Assembly: GCA_024516035.1 (NCBI GenBank)
Contig: CM044959.1
Coordinates: 24,376,933-24,440,932 of the forward strand
Origin: Bactericera cockerelli
Lineage: Eukaryota; Arthropoda; Insecta; Hemiptera; Triozidae
Reading direction: 5' to 3'
DNA: 64,000 nt
Positions 12,736 to 26,060 of the stretch are shown piece after piece (within the stretch, counting starts at the first letter, position 1; every line of letters begins with the position of its first letter). The position numbers and the translations under genes are program-made. The notes beneath the pieces were generated by a model, which was not told the origin of the DNA, searched no databases, and was given only the letters and a program-made list of their open reading frames with translations.

Positions 12736-15700
12736 AAAAAAAATTTTTTTTAAAAGGTTCAAAACATGTAGGGGGTTTTTTGGAAGGGGAAAGGGGATGT
12801 TTAATTTAATTTGATTTTAATTAATTTTTTTTTGGTAAAAATTTTATTTTTTTGTTAAATTGGGCAAATTTTTTGGGGATATTTCAATTAAAAAATTAAA
12901 TGAAATTCGTAATATTTAAAAAACAGAAAAATACACTTATAACACGCGATCACGGCCACGCTACACACATACTAAATATTTTTTTCTTTTGGGGGGTTCA
13001 CAATAATTCACAATTTTATAAATAATGCACACACACACCCCCCCCTTGGGGTTTTAAAAAAAAAAACCTTATGGCTTGCTTAATTTGTTAAAAAATTATC
13101 AATTTACAAAATTAAAAAAATGGTTTTTTTCGTTTACAAAAAATTGAAAGATAAATTTTTTTTTTTTTTTTTAATCTCCAATTATTTTAAAAATCTTCAA
13201 AGGGAAAAAATTACTAAATTTTTGGTTTAACTTTGTTTGGGTTGGGGGAAAAAATTGTATTAAAAGAAATATTAACTACCCCCTCCCTTTTTTCGGGGAC
13301 CTTTGTAAAACGGGGAATCCTTTTTGTCAGTTTTTTTTTTTAAAGGGAATTTTAGAATGTACCAACCACTGTTTTAAAAAAAAGGGCCCCAAATTTGGTG
13401 GGGTTTCCACTCCTTGCAAACCCCTTCTTATTTTCACCTTTTATCAAGAAAAATGTTTTTTCCCCAATTTTCCAACCCCAATAACAAACCTATTTGTTCG
13501 GGAAAAAAAATAAAATTTTGATTCGTTATTTCAAGGGGAAATCCTTTAAAGCCAAAACACCTTTTTTGCCCCTATTTTTCTCACATTTCATATAAATAAC
13601 AATTTATTTTTAAAAAAAATTGGGGGGGGTAGGTAAACTCAATTTTTTTATGTCTTTACCTAATTTGAGAAAAAAAAAAAAACTCATTGCCCCTTTTTTT
13701 TAATTTTTAGCCCCCTGATTCAGTAATATACCCATCCAACCGAATTCCCCTAAACTTTTTTTACAGTTCTACTGATTTTGTTTTATTCACTTTTAAGACC
13801 TTTTTTTCCCCCAAAAACCACACTACAGAAAAAACATTTTCCAATTTTCATGTACCAAGTTTTTTTTTTTAAAAAATGGGGTCGACGGAAAAATTGTTTA
13901 ATTGTAAACCAAAGACCGCTCTTAATTCTTTCTTTATAATACAGGTAAAATTACTTAAACGGAAAACTTCCCCGAAAATCGACTTCCAAAGAACTGCAAA
14001 ATTTTGTTACAAAAACAAACCCAAAAAAAAATTTCATTTCAAAAATTTTTTAAATTAATTTTTTTTTTGTTAATGAAAAAAATACTTCACAAAAAGACGT
14101 TTTTTCCACAGTTTATCTAGAACCCCTTTTCCTTCATCCTTTAAACCCTTTAACTAAAAGTCCTTTTAAAAAAACGAAACCCTCATTGGCCCCCCACCCC
14201 TTTTCCTCAATTTAAAAAAAATTTTTTAATCCTTTTTAAAAAAAAAAAAAATTTTTCATTTAATAATTTTTTTAAAATTTAAATTAAATTTTTTTTTAAA
14301 AAAAAATTTTAAAATTATAAAGTCCGGGGAAAAAAAAAAAAAAAAAAAAAATTTTTTAAAAAAAAAAAAAAAAAAAAACCATAATTTGGGGCTAATCAAA
14401 TTGGGGAACTTAATTTACTTTTTGAAAAAGAAATTGATTACATTTTGAAAATCATATAAATTAACCCAAAGTAAAAAGGGGTAAAAAGAAACTTTTTATA
14501 ATCTGTTTTAAGATTAAGGTTTTGTGTGCTTGTCCTATTTTTACGAATTTGTGTGTCCTAAAAAAGCCTTGACTTTTTTAAAAAATTCTACCATAATATG
14601 TTTATTAATTAAAATAATATTTCTAAAATGTCCACTTGCATTTTCTAAGTTTCATTTCCTAATTTATGTAGCACCAGCCGGAACTTAATCTAGAAATTTT
14701 AATCTGCAGGCCAAAAATTACTTTTCCATTTTTTATATGCACACTTCAATTTTTGTCACTAGCTCACATTTTGGGGAAAGGGGGGAAACTTTGGGGAAAA
14801 AACAAAAAAGGGGTTTGAATTTTACATGAGATAAATTCCAACTCATCAACACAAGTTCAAATCCACTTATCTCAACAAGATCTTATCAAAGTAATTCAAA
14901 TGTTTTTGCAAACCTCTTGACTCAAATGCGGAGTTAACATAAGGGGGAAACACCTCTTTGGGGTGTGAAAAGTAACAAAAATTAATCAAGCCTAAAATCT
15001 ACAAAGTTAAACAATCATTAAATTTTATTTTTTTTTGATCAAACCTGAAAAAAGTGACTTTCTTCAAATTGTAAAAAATTTCAACAAAAGGGGTAAAATT
15101 AAATAAAGTTGCAAAGCACCCCAAAAAGGGGCAGCAAACCGCTTGATAAAAACAAATTTTCTCAAACGGGGTTATATAAAATTAAACCCCAAAGTAAGCT
15201 ATGCTACACCTGCTAAAAAACCAGCAAACCAAACTATCTACCTTACCAAATCACACCCAGAAAAAATGCCCATACAAGCGACAACAACCACCTTCCACTC
15301 AGAACTGAAACACACAGTTCCCCACTCCATCGGTCCACCACCCAAAAGCCACCAGAACTTTTGCACACAATTTCAAATATTCTCCGACAATAATTCAATT
15401 CAAGAGAAGGTGTTAACTAATGTAAATCAACCCCATGTCCTCATTTACCAAAGCCAATGCGTCCAATCAATCCAAAACTGAATCACAGTATCTCAAAAAA
15501 TTAGAACCCCGTTTTAAACACATCCCAAACTTTCAAATCAGTCCACCATAAAAAAAAAAAACTTCCCTGCATCTCACATCATCCCAAAAAAATCAAGGAC
15601 CCAACCAAGGGTTTGGGAAAGTGTTGGGCTGTTCAAGAATAGATACTTCATTACTGCTTCATCACGAAAAAAAAAACAAGAAGTAACATTTTTTGCTGTG

Positions 15701-18700
15701 TCAAACAAACAATAAATAAAAACAAGAATACGGGGCAAAAGCCAAATTTTCATTACATGGTAGTAGTATCACTTGGCATTTTCCTTAAATAAAAATAAAT
15801 TTACCCTTTTTTCAAAACCATCACATTCAAAAAAAACAATTTTCTTCTTTTCACCGGGGGAAAAATTGCATCTGTCACAAATAAAAATTTTTTGAGTGCA
15901 TTTAATAACCCCTTGTTTTTATATAAATTTTTTTTTGTATTGCTGTATATGTTTAAAATCTGTAGGGACCAGAATCATGATAAAAACTTTTTTTAAAACA
16001 AGTTTTTTTATCTCACTGAAAAAAAGAAATAACTTGAAATTTTCTATCAGCTTGATAACTTTTTTTTATAACCTAATCATATTGGACCTTCCCCTTCTTT
16101 CAAAATTCTTAGGCCCCAAAAAAAAGGGGGATACTAGGATGGACAAGCTAAACACGACCACAAGTTCTACATATTTTTTTTTTGGGGTAAAAAATAAAAA
16201 AGCGTGAAATGTTACTTTAAAAAAAAATTTTAAATAAACCTGGGGGAAAATGCCCAACTTTTAAAACCCATGTAACCATGATTGGGGTATAAATTAAAGC
16301 CCCCCCCTTTTTAGCTAATTACCTACTGTTAACAATTCGGGGGCCCAAAAAAAAAATAAAAAAGGTAAAAATTACAATTAAACATACATAAAAAAGGGAT
16401 TTGTAAATGTGACTGCTTTTAATCAAATACCTATTTTAAAATATTTAAATTTAAAAAATTTGGGGCCTAGAAAAATGGATGAAAAGTCTCATACAAATCA
16501 AAAAAAAGGGGCTAAATCAAAAATGTTTTTGGGCTTTATATTTTTTATTTTTTTCCCTTACAAAAATTTTTATTACATTAAATTTTTTAAAAATTAAAAG
16601 GGCAAAGTTCATTTTGATTTAAAGTATTGGGATTTTAAAAAAAAAGCAAAAAAAAAAACATCGAAAGAAATTTTCAGAAGGAAAAAAAAACAATTTTAAA
16701 AATTCCTGTTTAAAGTTTGAATTATACAAGTAACTAAACTTGCTTCAACTTATCAATTGGACTTTTTTAAATTATCTGGGGCCCAAAAAATTTTTTTCAA
16801 CTTACCGGTTTTCATTACAAGTTCACTTTTTTAAAGATAAACTTGTAAAACTAAATCTAATTGAATTAAAAAACCCCCGCTGAAAATTTTTTTTTTTTTT
16901 TTTTTTAAAAACTTTTAATATTTTTCAAACAATTATTAAAACATCAAACTAATTCATGAAAAGGGGCTTCCTTTTAATTTCCCCCTTCCTTTTTTCAGTG
17001 TCACCTATTCAAGATATCAAGCCTTTTTCCCCAAAACCCAAAATAGTACACTCACCCATTGTTCTCCCAAAAACTTGCTATGGTGAAGTAATATTTGAAT
17101 TGGACTCTGTTTTTCAAGCTTAAAAAGGGGTGGAAATTTTTTTTTTTTTCAGTGATTTCTACACAGGGGGGAAAAAAGTCTTAACCCCCTGAATAAATAA
17201 AAACCCCCTTTTTTGTAAAATTTTTAAAAAAAAAATCTTTTTTAAAAAAATAATTTTAAACCTTTTGGAATGACAGTCCTTAAAAAACCCCAAACAAAAA
17301 AGGGCGAAATTTGTACTAAAGTATTTTTTATTTTAAGCAAATTTTTTTCAGGGAAAAAAAAAAATTTCCCCCCAGTTTGGGGCCCCTCAAAACTTGTTCT
17401 CTAAAAAACTAATTTATTTAATTTCACTTCCTTTTTTTTGGGGTGTTTGAAAATGAGCTAATTTTGAAAGGGCTTTAATTTTAAACCCTAACACTTGAGA
17501 TCAAGGTAGGCTTCTCGAGTATGGTTCAAAAAGTTTTTTACCTTTGAATATTTTAGAATAAACTTCATCTTACGTAATTAATTAAAAATTTATATTAATG
17601 TATTTTAAAAGATTTTTAAAAAAATGATCAAAAAGGGATAAAGTTTAAAAAAGAACTTGGTCCCCCACCATACCCTGACAGGGATCCACTATCCACCACA
17701 AAATTCCCTCTACTGTAGAACTAGTTTAAACCCCTTTTAGTTTTCACCATAAAAAATTTCAAAAGTTTTTTCCCAAAAAATATCATTTGTTTCCATTTTT
17801 TTTGCTACACTGTGCTTTTATAAAAAAAATAATACTCAATGGAAGATCCCCAGGGGGTGGGTTTAATTTTTAAAGTTTTTTCTTCTAAACCCTCAGAGTC
17901 TTATTACCTTAGTCATACTAAATTTAAAATGAGGAAAAAACATGCATTTGGGGGGTTTTTAAAAAACAACCCTATCTACCGGATTACCAACTACACTTAA
18001 AAACTTTACTCCCAAACACCATTTTAGTTCTTTAATTAGTTTTAAATTTCTTCTCATGGAAATCTTTTTAGCGGGGACTTTTAAACCAAGGACACCTAAA
18101 CCAGAAATTAAATATTATAATCTAATGCTCTTGAATATTAATCTTGTGCAAATCTGTTATTCCTTTTATAAAAAGATAAAAAAAAATATCTGAAATTTTT
18201 TCTGCCCATCTTTTTTTTCTCCCCCTATATTTTTTTTTTCTTTATAAATTAAATAAACTCTCTAAAATATTTTTTTTACAACAAAAACCAAACACCCTTG
18301 ACAAAAATTTAATCTTATATAAAAATTAAAAACACTGACCAAAAAAAATTTTTTTATAATGAAAAAACAAACCACCGCTTTCCCCCTTTTTTATTTTTAA
18401 AAAGTTTGTAATACATAATAAAATTAAATACATAGATAATATGTCTGGCTATTCTTTTTTTAAAATGAGTATAGTAGGCTGCACTAAACTAGTAGTTTTG
18501 GGAAAAATTTTTGAGTCTTTTTTATTTTTTACAATTTTGGCAGCACTTGCTTTTTTTTATAATTATAAAAATTCAGCAAGAAATCACCACCATCCATCAA
18601 AACAATACCAAAATTTTTATAGGGGGTTGGTGTACTTTAAAATTGTCTAAAAACTATCGTTTTTCGTATAATTAAAATCGCAGCGGGGGTCCGACCCCCT

Positions 18701-18725
18701 AAATCAAATTAATTAGCCCCCTTTT

Positions 18726-18990
18726 TTTTAAATTTAAAAGATGAGTTTTTCCAGTTTTTTTTTTTCGTACCAAAAAAAGGAGCTACTGTAGACCTTGTGT
18801 CTGTGTTGACCTCCCAAACCCCTATATGCCTCCCCCTGATGGGCGAAAGTACACAAAACAACCATTTAGCTGCGGGGCAACACACGCCCGGGGAAGGTAC
18901 CCCCAAAAACAATTGAAAAAAAATTAAAAATAAATTTTTTTTTGGCCCCGGGGGTCAAAAACCCGGGGCCTCCGCTGACAAGGATGTTTT
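18726..18990 (-). mobile_element. SINE-A with distorted homopolymers
   Basis: TTTTTTTCGTACCAAAAAAA, GATGGGCGAAAGTACACAAA and AGCTGCGGGGCAACACACG align to SINE-A, but runs of C, G, A and T are expanded or contracted compared with the clean copies. Confidence 0.65.
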
Positions 18991-19787
18991 TGGGGGTGTT
19001 TTTTTACCTTTTGATAGCAAATTTTGATTCAAAAGAAAAAAATTTTCCCCAAATTTTTAAAAGTCGTTAAGTTGTGTGTCAAACATATCCTTAAAATAAA
19101 ATTTGTTGAGCCGTTCTCCCGCAATCGACCGGACAATATGGGCTACTTTTTGCGCTGTTCCCTAGAGTCGGGGAAAAATCTTTTTCTAACGCCCGTAACT
19201 CAAAAACGGCAACTCAAATGATAAAATAATTAAACGGGTAGGTTGAAATCGGTCATTCCAAACAAAAGAAAACTTGGGTGAACCAAAAGAAGTCATGAGC
19301 GGAAAGAATATCCTGTGGGACTAGTGTTAAGTGAAATACTACAGTCCACTAAAAATGTATTTTATTCATTATTTTACTCCAAATGATGTACAGATATTTG
19401 TCAGTTTATGACATCACCACGCAATTTTGTTTTTTCCGTTTTTTTTGCGCACCCCTAAAATGCCTCTTGCCTAGCGCCCTAGGCAAGAGCCCATTTCGCC
19501 TAACGTATATTCCAATCTCGCCTAACTATATTCCATCTTTGCTGGGGTTTCTTATAAATTTCAGGGGTGGTTTTTTCCCCCAAAACCCCCCCTAGCTACG
19601 CCCCTGTGCCATACGACCTACATCACCCATAAAGACAAAAAGTCATCACACAGCATCTTATCTTTCATTGTTTCTGTTTGCCTTGAGTTTCTAATCTTTC
19701 GTTTACTTTTAAATGGGAACAAAAAGAAAACCTACATATGTAATTATTTCAGATTTCTTCTGCGATTTCAGTTAATCCTTGTTTTAA

Positions 19788-20679
19788 CCCCTTAAGGTAC
19801 CATATAAATTTTGAAAATCTTCCCCAAAGTACCATTTTTTTTTTTCTTCGCTATTTTGTTCTAAATTTATTGCTGAGTAGTAAACATATTTTTTCAATTT
19901 TTTATTTTTTGCCGAAGACATAGTTTTTTTGAAGATTTTTGTAAAAAAAAATGAAGTATTTGACCCATTTTAAAATTTCCTTTGACTGAAATATCAGTCA
20001 CCGTTTTAAAAGTTCTCTGTCTGATATACAGTCATTTTATCAAAAAGTGCAAACCCCCCATTTTTCTTCCATTTGAAGGATAGATTATGAAGCATCCGTT
20101 TGTTCAGTGAGTAGTACACTTGACTGTGGATCGGGTGCCCCGGGTTCGAACCCCGGCACGGTCGGAATTTTATATTATATCTGTCTTTTTTCCCTGTCTC
20201 AAACCTCTCCAAAAAAAAATATAGATACCTGTAAGAAAGACACTCATGTTTACTAAATTTATAAAATAAGTCATCAAACTCATTGTAAATACTCATGATA
20301 ACACCAGAAAAACCACTTATTCAATAAAATATGTCATTTTTCTTTACAAAAATAACTTTCACAAAAGAATTTGAAATTTTTAAAGTTTGTTTACAAAATT
20401 TACTAGATCAATCTAAAAACGCCTTGTGACTGATATATCAACAATATGATAACAGAAAATTCAAAGGGGGAGGGGATTTTATTTTTTCAAAATTATTAAA
20501 TGTACGCTATCTGTTGAAGTCTTGAGAAACTATCAGAAAAGGTTTAATTATGCTCGGACTGATATTTCATCAGAATTTAATTTGAAATGGGAAAAAAACG
20601 TGAGTCTGAAATTTCAGACACTGAGTCTTTTTTTGACATTTTGTTGCGTCTGATATATCAGTCACGGTACTCTGGGGGG
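19788..20679. mobile_element. TTAA-flanked MITE with repeated ATATATCAGTC palindromes
   Basis: TTAA at 19784-19787 and 20680-20683 brackets ends CCCCTTAAGGTACC and GGTACTCTGGGGGG, imperfect inverted repeats. A TTAA target and a C-run end fit piggyBac-like elements. Inside are at least six near-palindromes of the type TGACTGATATATCAGTCA (near 19985, 20020, 20425, 20555, 20605, 20648). A tRNA-like segment (20095-20165, GTG anticodon-like loop) is nested in it. No transposase. Confidence 0.65.
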
Positions 20680-22649
20680 TTAATTTTACCTTAAATTTTC
20701 TGCTGATTATTATTATAAACTGGTTGGAGTCCCATAAGGATGGCCCAATTATCACGCTGACCTCTATTAGACCATCTGTAAAGCAAACATAATTTAGTTT
20801 TATAGCAATTTATTTCTTAATGAAGATTTATAAGCCTGTGTTTGGTTTTGTATAATGGGAAAAAATGTCCTGATTTTTTTTTCTCATAATATGGATGGAT
20901 GTCTTGTAACCTAAAGAAAACTTTAGTTTTGGTCTGTCACTTTTATTTTTGAAAATTTAATAACCTTCCAACCAACCTGGCTGATGGTGACGAAAAAATA
21001 CATAGGTACCTAAAAGACAAAAATTCCAGATGTTCCCCTTTTGAAAAAGATATACAACATACATCCAATGTGCAATGGGGATTTCAAGTTACCTATCTCT
21101 ATTTTTCACTGTTTTTAATTTAAGAAATGCATCAAAACAAAATTAAGCTTCGCATTACAATTTTTTATTTATAAAATCAGCCGTTTACCTGTACTTTGCT
21201 ACAGGACGAAATAAAAACCATCCGAGGCATCCGCGCCGGACCCTGTTAAAAAAACGTGAAAAGTCTGAAAGAAAGGTCGAAATTTCGAACACCATGACTA
21301 ATATTTCGAGAAAAGTACGTCAGAATATGAAACTTAAATGGATTAAATGAAAGCTTGTTTTGTATTTGTCCCAGTGTTATTAAATATTAAAAAAAAATAG
21401 GTCATCGCGATAGATTTCAAGTTTCAGGGCAAAGACTGTCTTAAAATCGGACCCTTCCTCAAGCAATACTTGAGGAAGGTCATAACTTGAGGACGGTTGC
21501 GGATTTTAAACTTTTGGAAGTTTTCCTGGTATCGTACGGCAATTTTACTTGGGGTCATTCTCATCAATTTTTTGCCATCTCTTACCATTTCGCCTAAACA
21601 ATGCGGGCCACACAAAGATACATATACACCATATTTACAAAGATACAAAGCCCGCCCATATTTCTCATTTAATATTAAGATTGTAAATTTTTTATCGAGC
21701 AGTTTAAATTACAAGTAAGTGTCTCGCCCATATTTGTAATTAATTAAAATAAAAAAAATATGTTCTCCTGCGTCCTCATCACTGATGTTCATCATTCATT
21801 ATCAGTTTTTGGAGCAAACAATGTATTACACAATGTAATTTAAGAGTCACTAGACTTTCTCAACTGAGGTTACTTTATATTAATTATTATTAATTTTTTA
21901 GAAATAAAAATCTGCTTCCAAGAACAATATTTAAGAAAGGGACCCACCTAATCCACGTCTAGCTCTATAGATTCCAAGTTTATGGGAAAAAGGCTAATTT
22001 GATTTTTTTGACTAAGGTCATTTAATCCATTGATTTTTATATCAATCTCTAATTTTATCATTTTTTAACTTCCAATTGTACCTATTTGTATTGCCATTAA
22101 CCATGTCGTTGATAAAGACAATAATAAAGCGATTGATGTATCACCCTATTTAATGTAAATGATAAGGCACCTTTCTATTCTCTAGTCTTGCGATCATATT
22201 CAATCAACGAGTTACTAGACTGAAGGAAAATACCAAACCGTCTTCGAACAACCATTTCTTTCATTTAAAGAGACAATTATATACATAAGATAAGTGTTAG
22301 CCAACGTTTGTCGTCCAGTGCATATGTCATGTTGAATACACAGTTTTCGTTGTCAGTGAAGTTATAATATGTAATAACGTCCGTGAGGTTAGGGCTTACT
22401 TGGATGGATGACCATTCCCTGTACCCCCTAAACATACCATACATTTCATTATATGGGACTTTGATAGTCTTGATCGGGCAGTATAAATAAGACGATATTA
22501 TTATTATTTCATTAATTTAATAAAACATTTAGATAGTCTACACTTGAAGAAAGACGATCCAAATGTTTAGTTCTATCTATAGTTAATAAACAGTTATCTA
22601 TAGTTCTATAAACTAAATACTTGAAGAATAGAGAGACATTCCAAGTATA

Positions 22650-22742
22650 GAGTCGAAAATTTTCTACCCAACTGGTGTTCGAACCCAGGTCATCGTGCGT
22701 TCAAGTCTGTGCGCTATACCACTCGGCCACGGATTCCTCTTA
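22650..22742 (-). mobile_element. tRNA-like SINE head beside a minisatellite
   Basis: Minus strand CCGTGGCCGAGTGGTATAGC and GACCTGGGTTCGAACACCAG look like tRNA A and B boxes; no clear body. Confidence 0.55.
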
Positions 22743-22814
22743 CTTTTGTTTTTTTTTACAATATTATGTGTTTGGCGTGTCCCCGCTTTACTTTGGGTTC
22801 ACACCAGGTTCGTC

Positions 22815-22975
22815 AAGCCATCACACACTCACATCAAGTATGCACACACACACATCAAGCACATACACACTCACATCAAGTATGCACACACTCAAACCAA
22901 CCATACACACACTTACATCAAGTATGCAGACACTCATACTAAGTAGGCACACACTCACATCAAGTAGGCACATCT
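22815..22975 (+). repeat. CA-rich minisatellite, about 20-bp unit
   Basis: Repeats of CACACTCACATCAAGTATGC with variants; seven or so imperfect units. Confidence 0.8.
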
Positions 22976-23206
22976 GTAATAAAAAAGATACTATCATGAT
23001 ATTTTCATAGTTAAAAATGCATGCATGCGATGAAGTAAAAGAATATACTTGAACAATTCGGTGTATTCCGAGATACTTTCTCCTGCCTATATGTGGAAGA
23101 CAACTTTATAGTTTACATAGATTTATTGAATCTCATACATAACATACTTATTTACAAACTGACACTAGACAGTGACTTTATTTTTTGTTGTTTTTTAATC
23201 TCTATA

Positions 23207-23380
23207 CAGTCGAACCTGGATATAATGGACTCGGATATAGTAGAAAACTCTTTATAATAGAGAAAATCTCAGGTCCCTGCGTCATCTTTTTATGTGTATT
23301 AGAACTGACTGTAATAGAAACCTCTTTATATTAGAACTTTTGCTCTGTCCCTTGGGTTGTATTATATTCAGGCTCGACTG
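23207..23380. mobile_element. pogo/Tigger-like MITE
   Basis: Starts CAGTCGAACCTGGATATAA and ends TTCAGGCTCGACTG, flanked by TA; the end motif and target site match pogo-type Tc1/mariner MITEs. 174 bp, non-coding. Confidence 0.75.
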
Positions 23381-23827
23381 TATACTCGTATATTATGTAT
23401 TATATTCGTAAGCACTTAAGACGCTTGTGGTCCGATGTAGCTTGTTCAATTGTTCATACCCGTTTATGTACGTGACCTTCAGCTTCTCTTTGATAAGCGA
23501 AAGGAGAGCAAACTTCTCACTCGGGGTGCTGTCTCTTGCTTACTTACTCCCAGAGCCACCTCAAGTGCTATTTGGCCTCTTCCAGATCCGCCGCCAAATT
23601 TAATCTGTCATTTGCTTCTTCCAGTGTTGTATATTCATGAAGGTCTTTGACTACTGGGCTCCAGAATCTTCCTTGAGTCTATCTCTTCCATTCTGAAGGA
23701 CTGTCTTCTCGTAAACTTTCTTGTTTTCTCAGAAAATGTCCTATGCATCGGAGTCTACTGCTTCTTACTTCTACAATGTGCTGTCACACAAGAACACCGA
23801 AAAATATTTGCAAGAACCCTTGCAAAT

Positions 23828-25562
23828 ATTCTTATCAATTCCCATCCCAGACGAAGGTGTTTGAATCGAGGCCCTCTGCATAACAGCGTAAGCGACATTG
23901 CAGACTAAAATTGTTTTGCGCAATCTAACATAGATAATCTTCATGATGACTGTGATAGTACCTATTGAATAATACTCATATATTTTGGTTTTATCAAGCT
24001 ACTGATAAATATTCATTGATATGAATTCAGCTTCTTTCTACTCCGATGTCGCTTCAATCAATATTGTCAAACGATTCCGCTGTAAGCACTTAAAATATGA
24101 GTTTTGTGTCGCTTTAATTGATTTAGAAAATGTTTTGTTTCTGAAGCTTAATATTATAATTTTACTGTTGATTTTGTTCGAATATATGAAAAGTTACATT
24201 TACCGCTTTGTTTTCAACTAATCACAGTCGCGTTACATCCTTAGAAAAATAAATACGGTTTTTGATCGTCTTTTTAAAGTGAAACCTACAAGAGATAAAA
24301 TAGCTGATCTCTATGATTGTCTATGAAGTATTAACCGTCCTCTAATGACCCTACGCGTTGTGTAGTAATGAAAGCAAATTAATTCCACGAATCTACTGAA
24401 TGATAACAATTATCCTTAATTCTTCTGACTCTTCTTTGTCCTGAGTCTAGAACTGAGACAATTTCGTGTTATTTCTGTACAACCACTAGTTAACTGTCCG
24501 TCATTATAATCACACATGTTTTTGGCTTTACAATACTACGATGGTATAATTAGTATTACTCATCCATGTAAACTTAGTTCTTCTAGTTTTCAAGAATAAT
24601 CAATTGAAATTCATATTTACAAACATTTTATAAAAGTTTAAAAGTTATCATATTTGTGGTAATCACTTTCGTGATATCACAACTACTCAAACTCTTATTC
24701 TTATCAATTCCCAATCCCAGCGAAGGTGTTGAATCGAGGCCCTCTGCATAACAGCGTAAGCGACATTGCAGACTAAAATTGTTTTGCGCAATCTAACATA
24801 GATAATCTTCATGATGACTGTGATAGTACCTATTGAATAATACTCATATATTTTGGTTTTATCAAGCTACTGATAAATATTCATTGATATGAATTCACTT
24901 CTTTCTACTCCGATGTCGCTTCAATCAATATTGTCAAACGATTCCGCTGTAAGCACTTAAAATATGAGTTTTGTGTCGCTTTAATTGATTTAGAAAATGT
25001 TTTGTTTCTGAAGCTTAATATTATAATTTTTACTGTTGATTTTGTTCGAATTATATGAAAAGTTACATTTACCGCTTGTTTTCAACTAATCACAGTCGCG
25101 TTACATCCTTAGGAAAAATAAATACGGTTTTGATCGTCTTTTTAAAAGTGAAACCTACAAGAGATAAAATAGCTGATCTCTATGATTGTCTATGAAGTAT
25201 TAAACCGTCCTCTAATGACCCTACGCGTTGTGTAGTAATGAAAGCAAATTAATTCCACGAATCTACTGAATGATAACAATTATCCTTAATTCTTCTGACT
25301 CTTCTTTGTCCTGAGTCTAGAACTGAACAATTTCGTGTTATTTCTGTACAACCACTAGTTAACTGTCGTCATTATAATCACACATGTTTTTGGCTTTACA
25401 ATACTACGATGGTATAATTATGTATTACTCATCCATGTAAACTTAGTTCTTCTAGTTTTCAAGAATAATCAATTGAAATTCATATTTACAAACATTTTAT
25501 AAAAGTTTAAAAGTTATCATATTTGTGGTAATCACTTTCGTGATATCACAACTACTCAAACT
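23828..25562 (+). repeat. 869-bp direct tandem duplication
   Basis: Copy 1 23828-24694 and copy 2 24697-25562 start ATTCTTATCAATTCCC and end CTACTCAAACTC. They differ by roughly ten or more indels, mostly one base in short runs, and hardly any substitutions. Confidence 0.92.
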
Positions 25563-25655
25563 CGCTTTACTAAATTTACGCTGAAACCGGGACTTGAACC
25601 ACCGACCTCCAGGTTACAAGTCCGCTGCCTTATCAATCAAGCTACTGAGGTCGGA
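25501..25655 (-). mobile_element. SINE-B copy
   Basis: Minus strand head GCTTGATTGATAAGGCAGCG, GGTTCAAGTCCCGG and body CGAGTTTGAGTAGTTGTGAT. Its 3' part also appears at 24640-24694 as part of the tandem duplication. Confidence 0.82.
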
Positions 25656-25877
25656 TTATATAAAACGTTATTTTGTATTGATATACCAAATTATTAAAAT
25701 CTAGTTCACACATCTCACGATAATAAAAGCTTGTAATAGAATTGAAAGTTCATTTAAAATGAGAGCATCTAAAATAAATTTGTGCAATGTTTGGTTTGAA
25801 ACTTAACCACTATTTCTGGTTGGGATTCGCCATTTATTAAAAAAAAATCAACAGTATAATTTCTGTTTAAACAGTAA

Positions 25878-26060
25878 ACAGCCGACCTCAGTGGTTAAGA
25901 GCATTGGTTGCTGACCCGGAGGTTGCGGGTTCGAATCCCGGCCGGAACGAAAAATTCTAACCGAGTTTTTCCGTTTCCGGAATGGCAGGATGTAAAGGTA
26001 AAGTGCCCTGAAGTAATGCGAAAGCGGTTCCGGGGCACAACTTCCTTTTAAAATTCTAAA
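25878..26060 (+). mobile_element. SINE-C (tRNA-headed)
   Basis: Head GCCGACCTCAGTGGTTAAGA, TTGCTGA loop and GGGTTCGAATCCCGG; body with CCGTTTCCGGAATGGCAGG and an A-rich end. Only copy of this type noticed. Confidence 0.65.

Larger units (their letters stand above)
8190..19560. other. Extremely homopolymer-rich stretch, probably unpolished consensus
   Basis: Runs of A, T, C and G are far more frequent than elsewhere in the window, and recognisable SINE copies have stretched runs. Open frames here are low-complexity and look like chance. No gene, RNA or complete repeat can be supported, though IFT122 3' exons would be expected in or after this region. Confidence 0.7.

Noticed and set aside
15143..15481. 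112-residue open frame
   Set aside because: Low-complexity, no recognisable domain, no splice context, inside the poor-quality stretch.
20095..20165. tRNA-His gene
   Set aside because: The B box is good (GGGTTCGAACCCC) but the A-box arm and acceptor do not pair; more likely a SINE head.
23736..23860. Possible exon after TTTTCTCAG
   Set aside because: Open for about 40 codons but unrecognised, and it runs into the 869-bp duplication; too weak to call.
24021..24221. Open frame inside the tandem duplication
   Set aside because: It is broken by indels in the second copy and shows no family motif.
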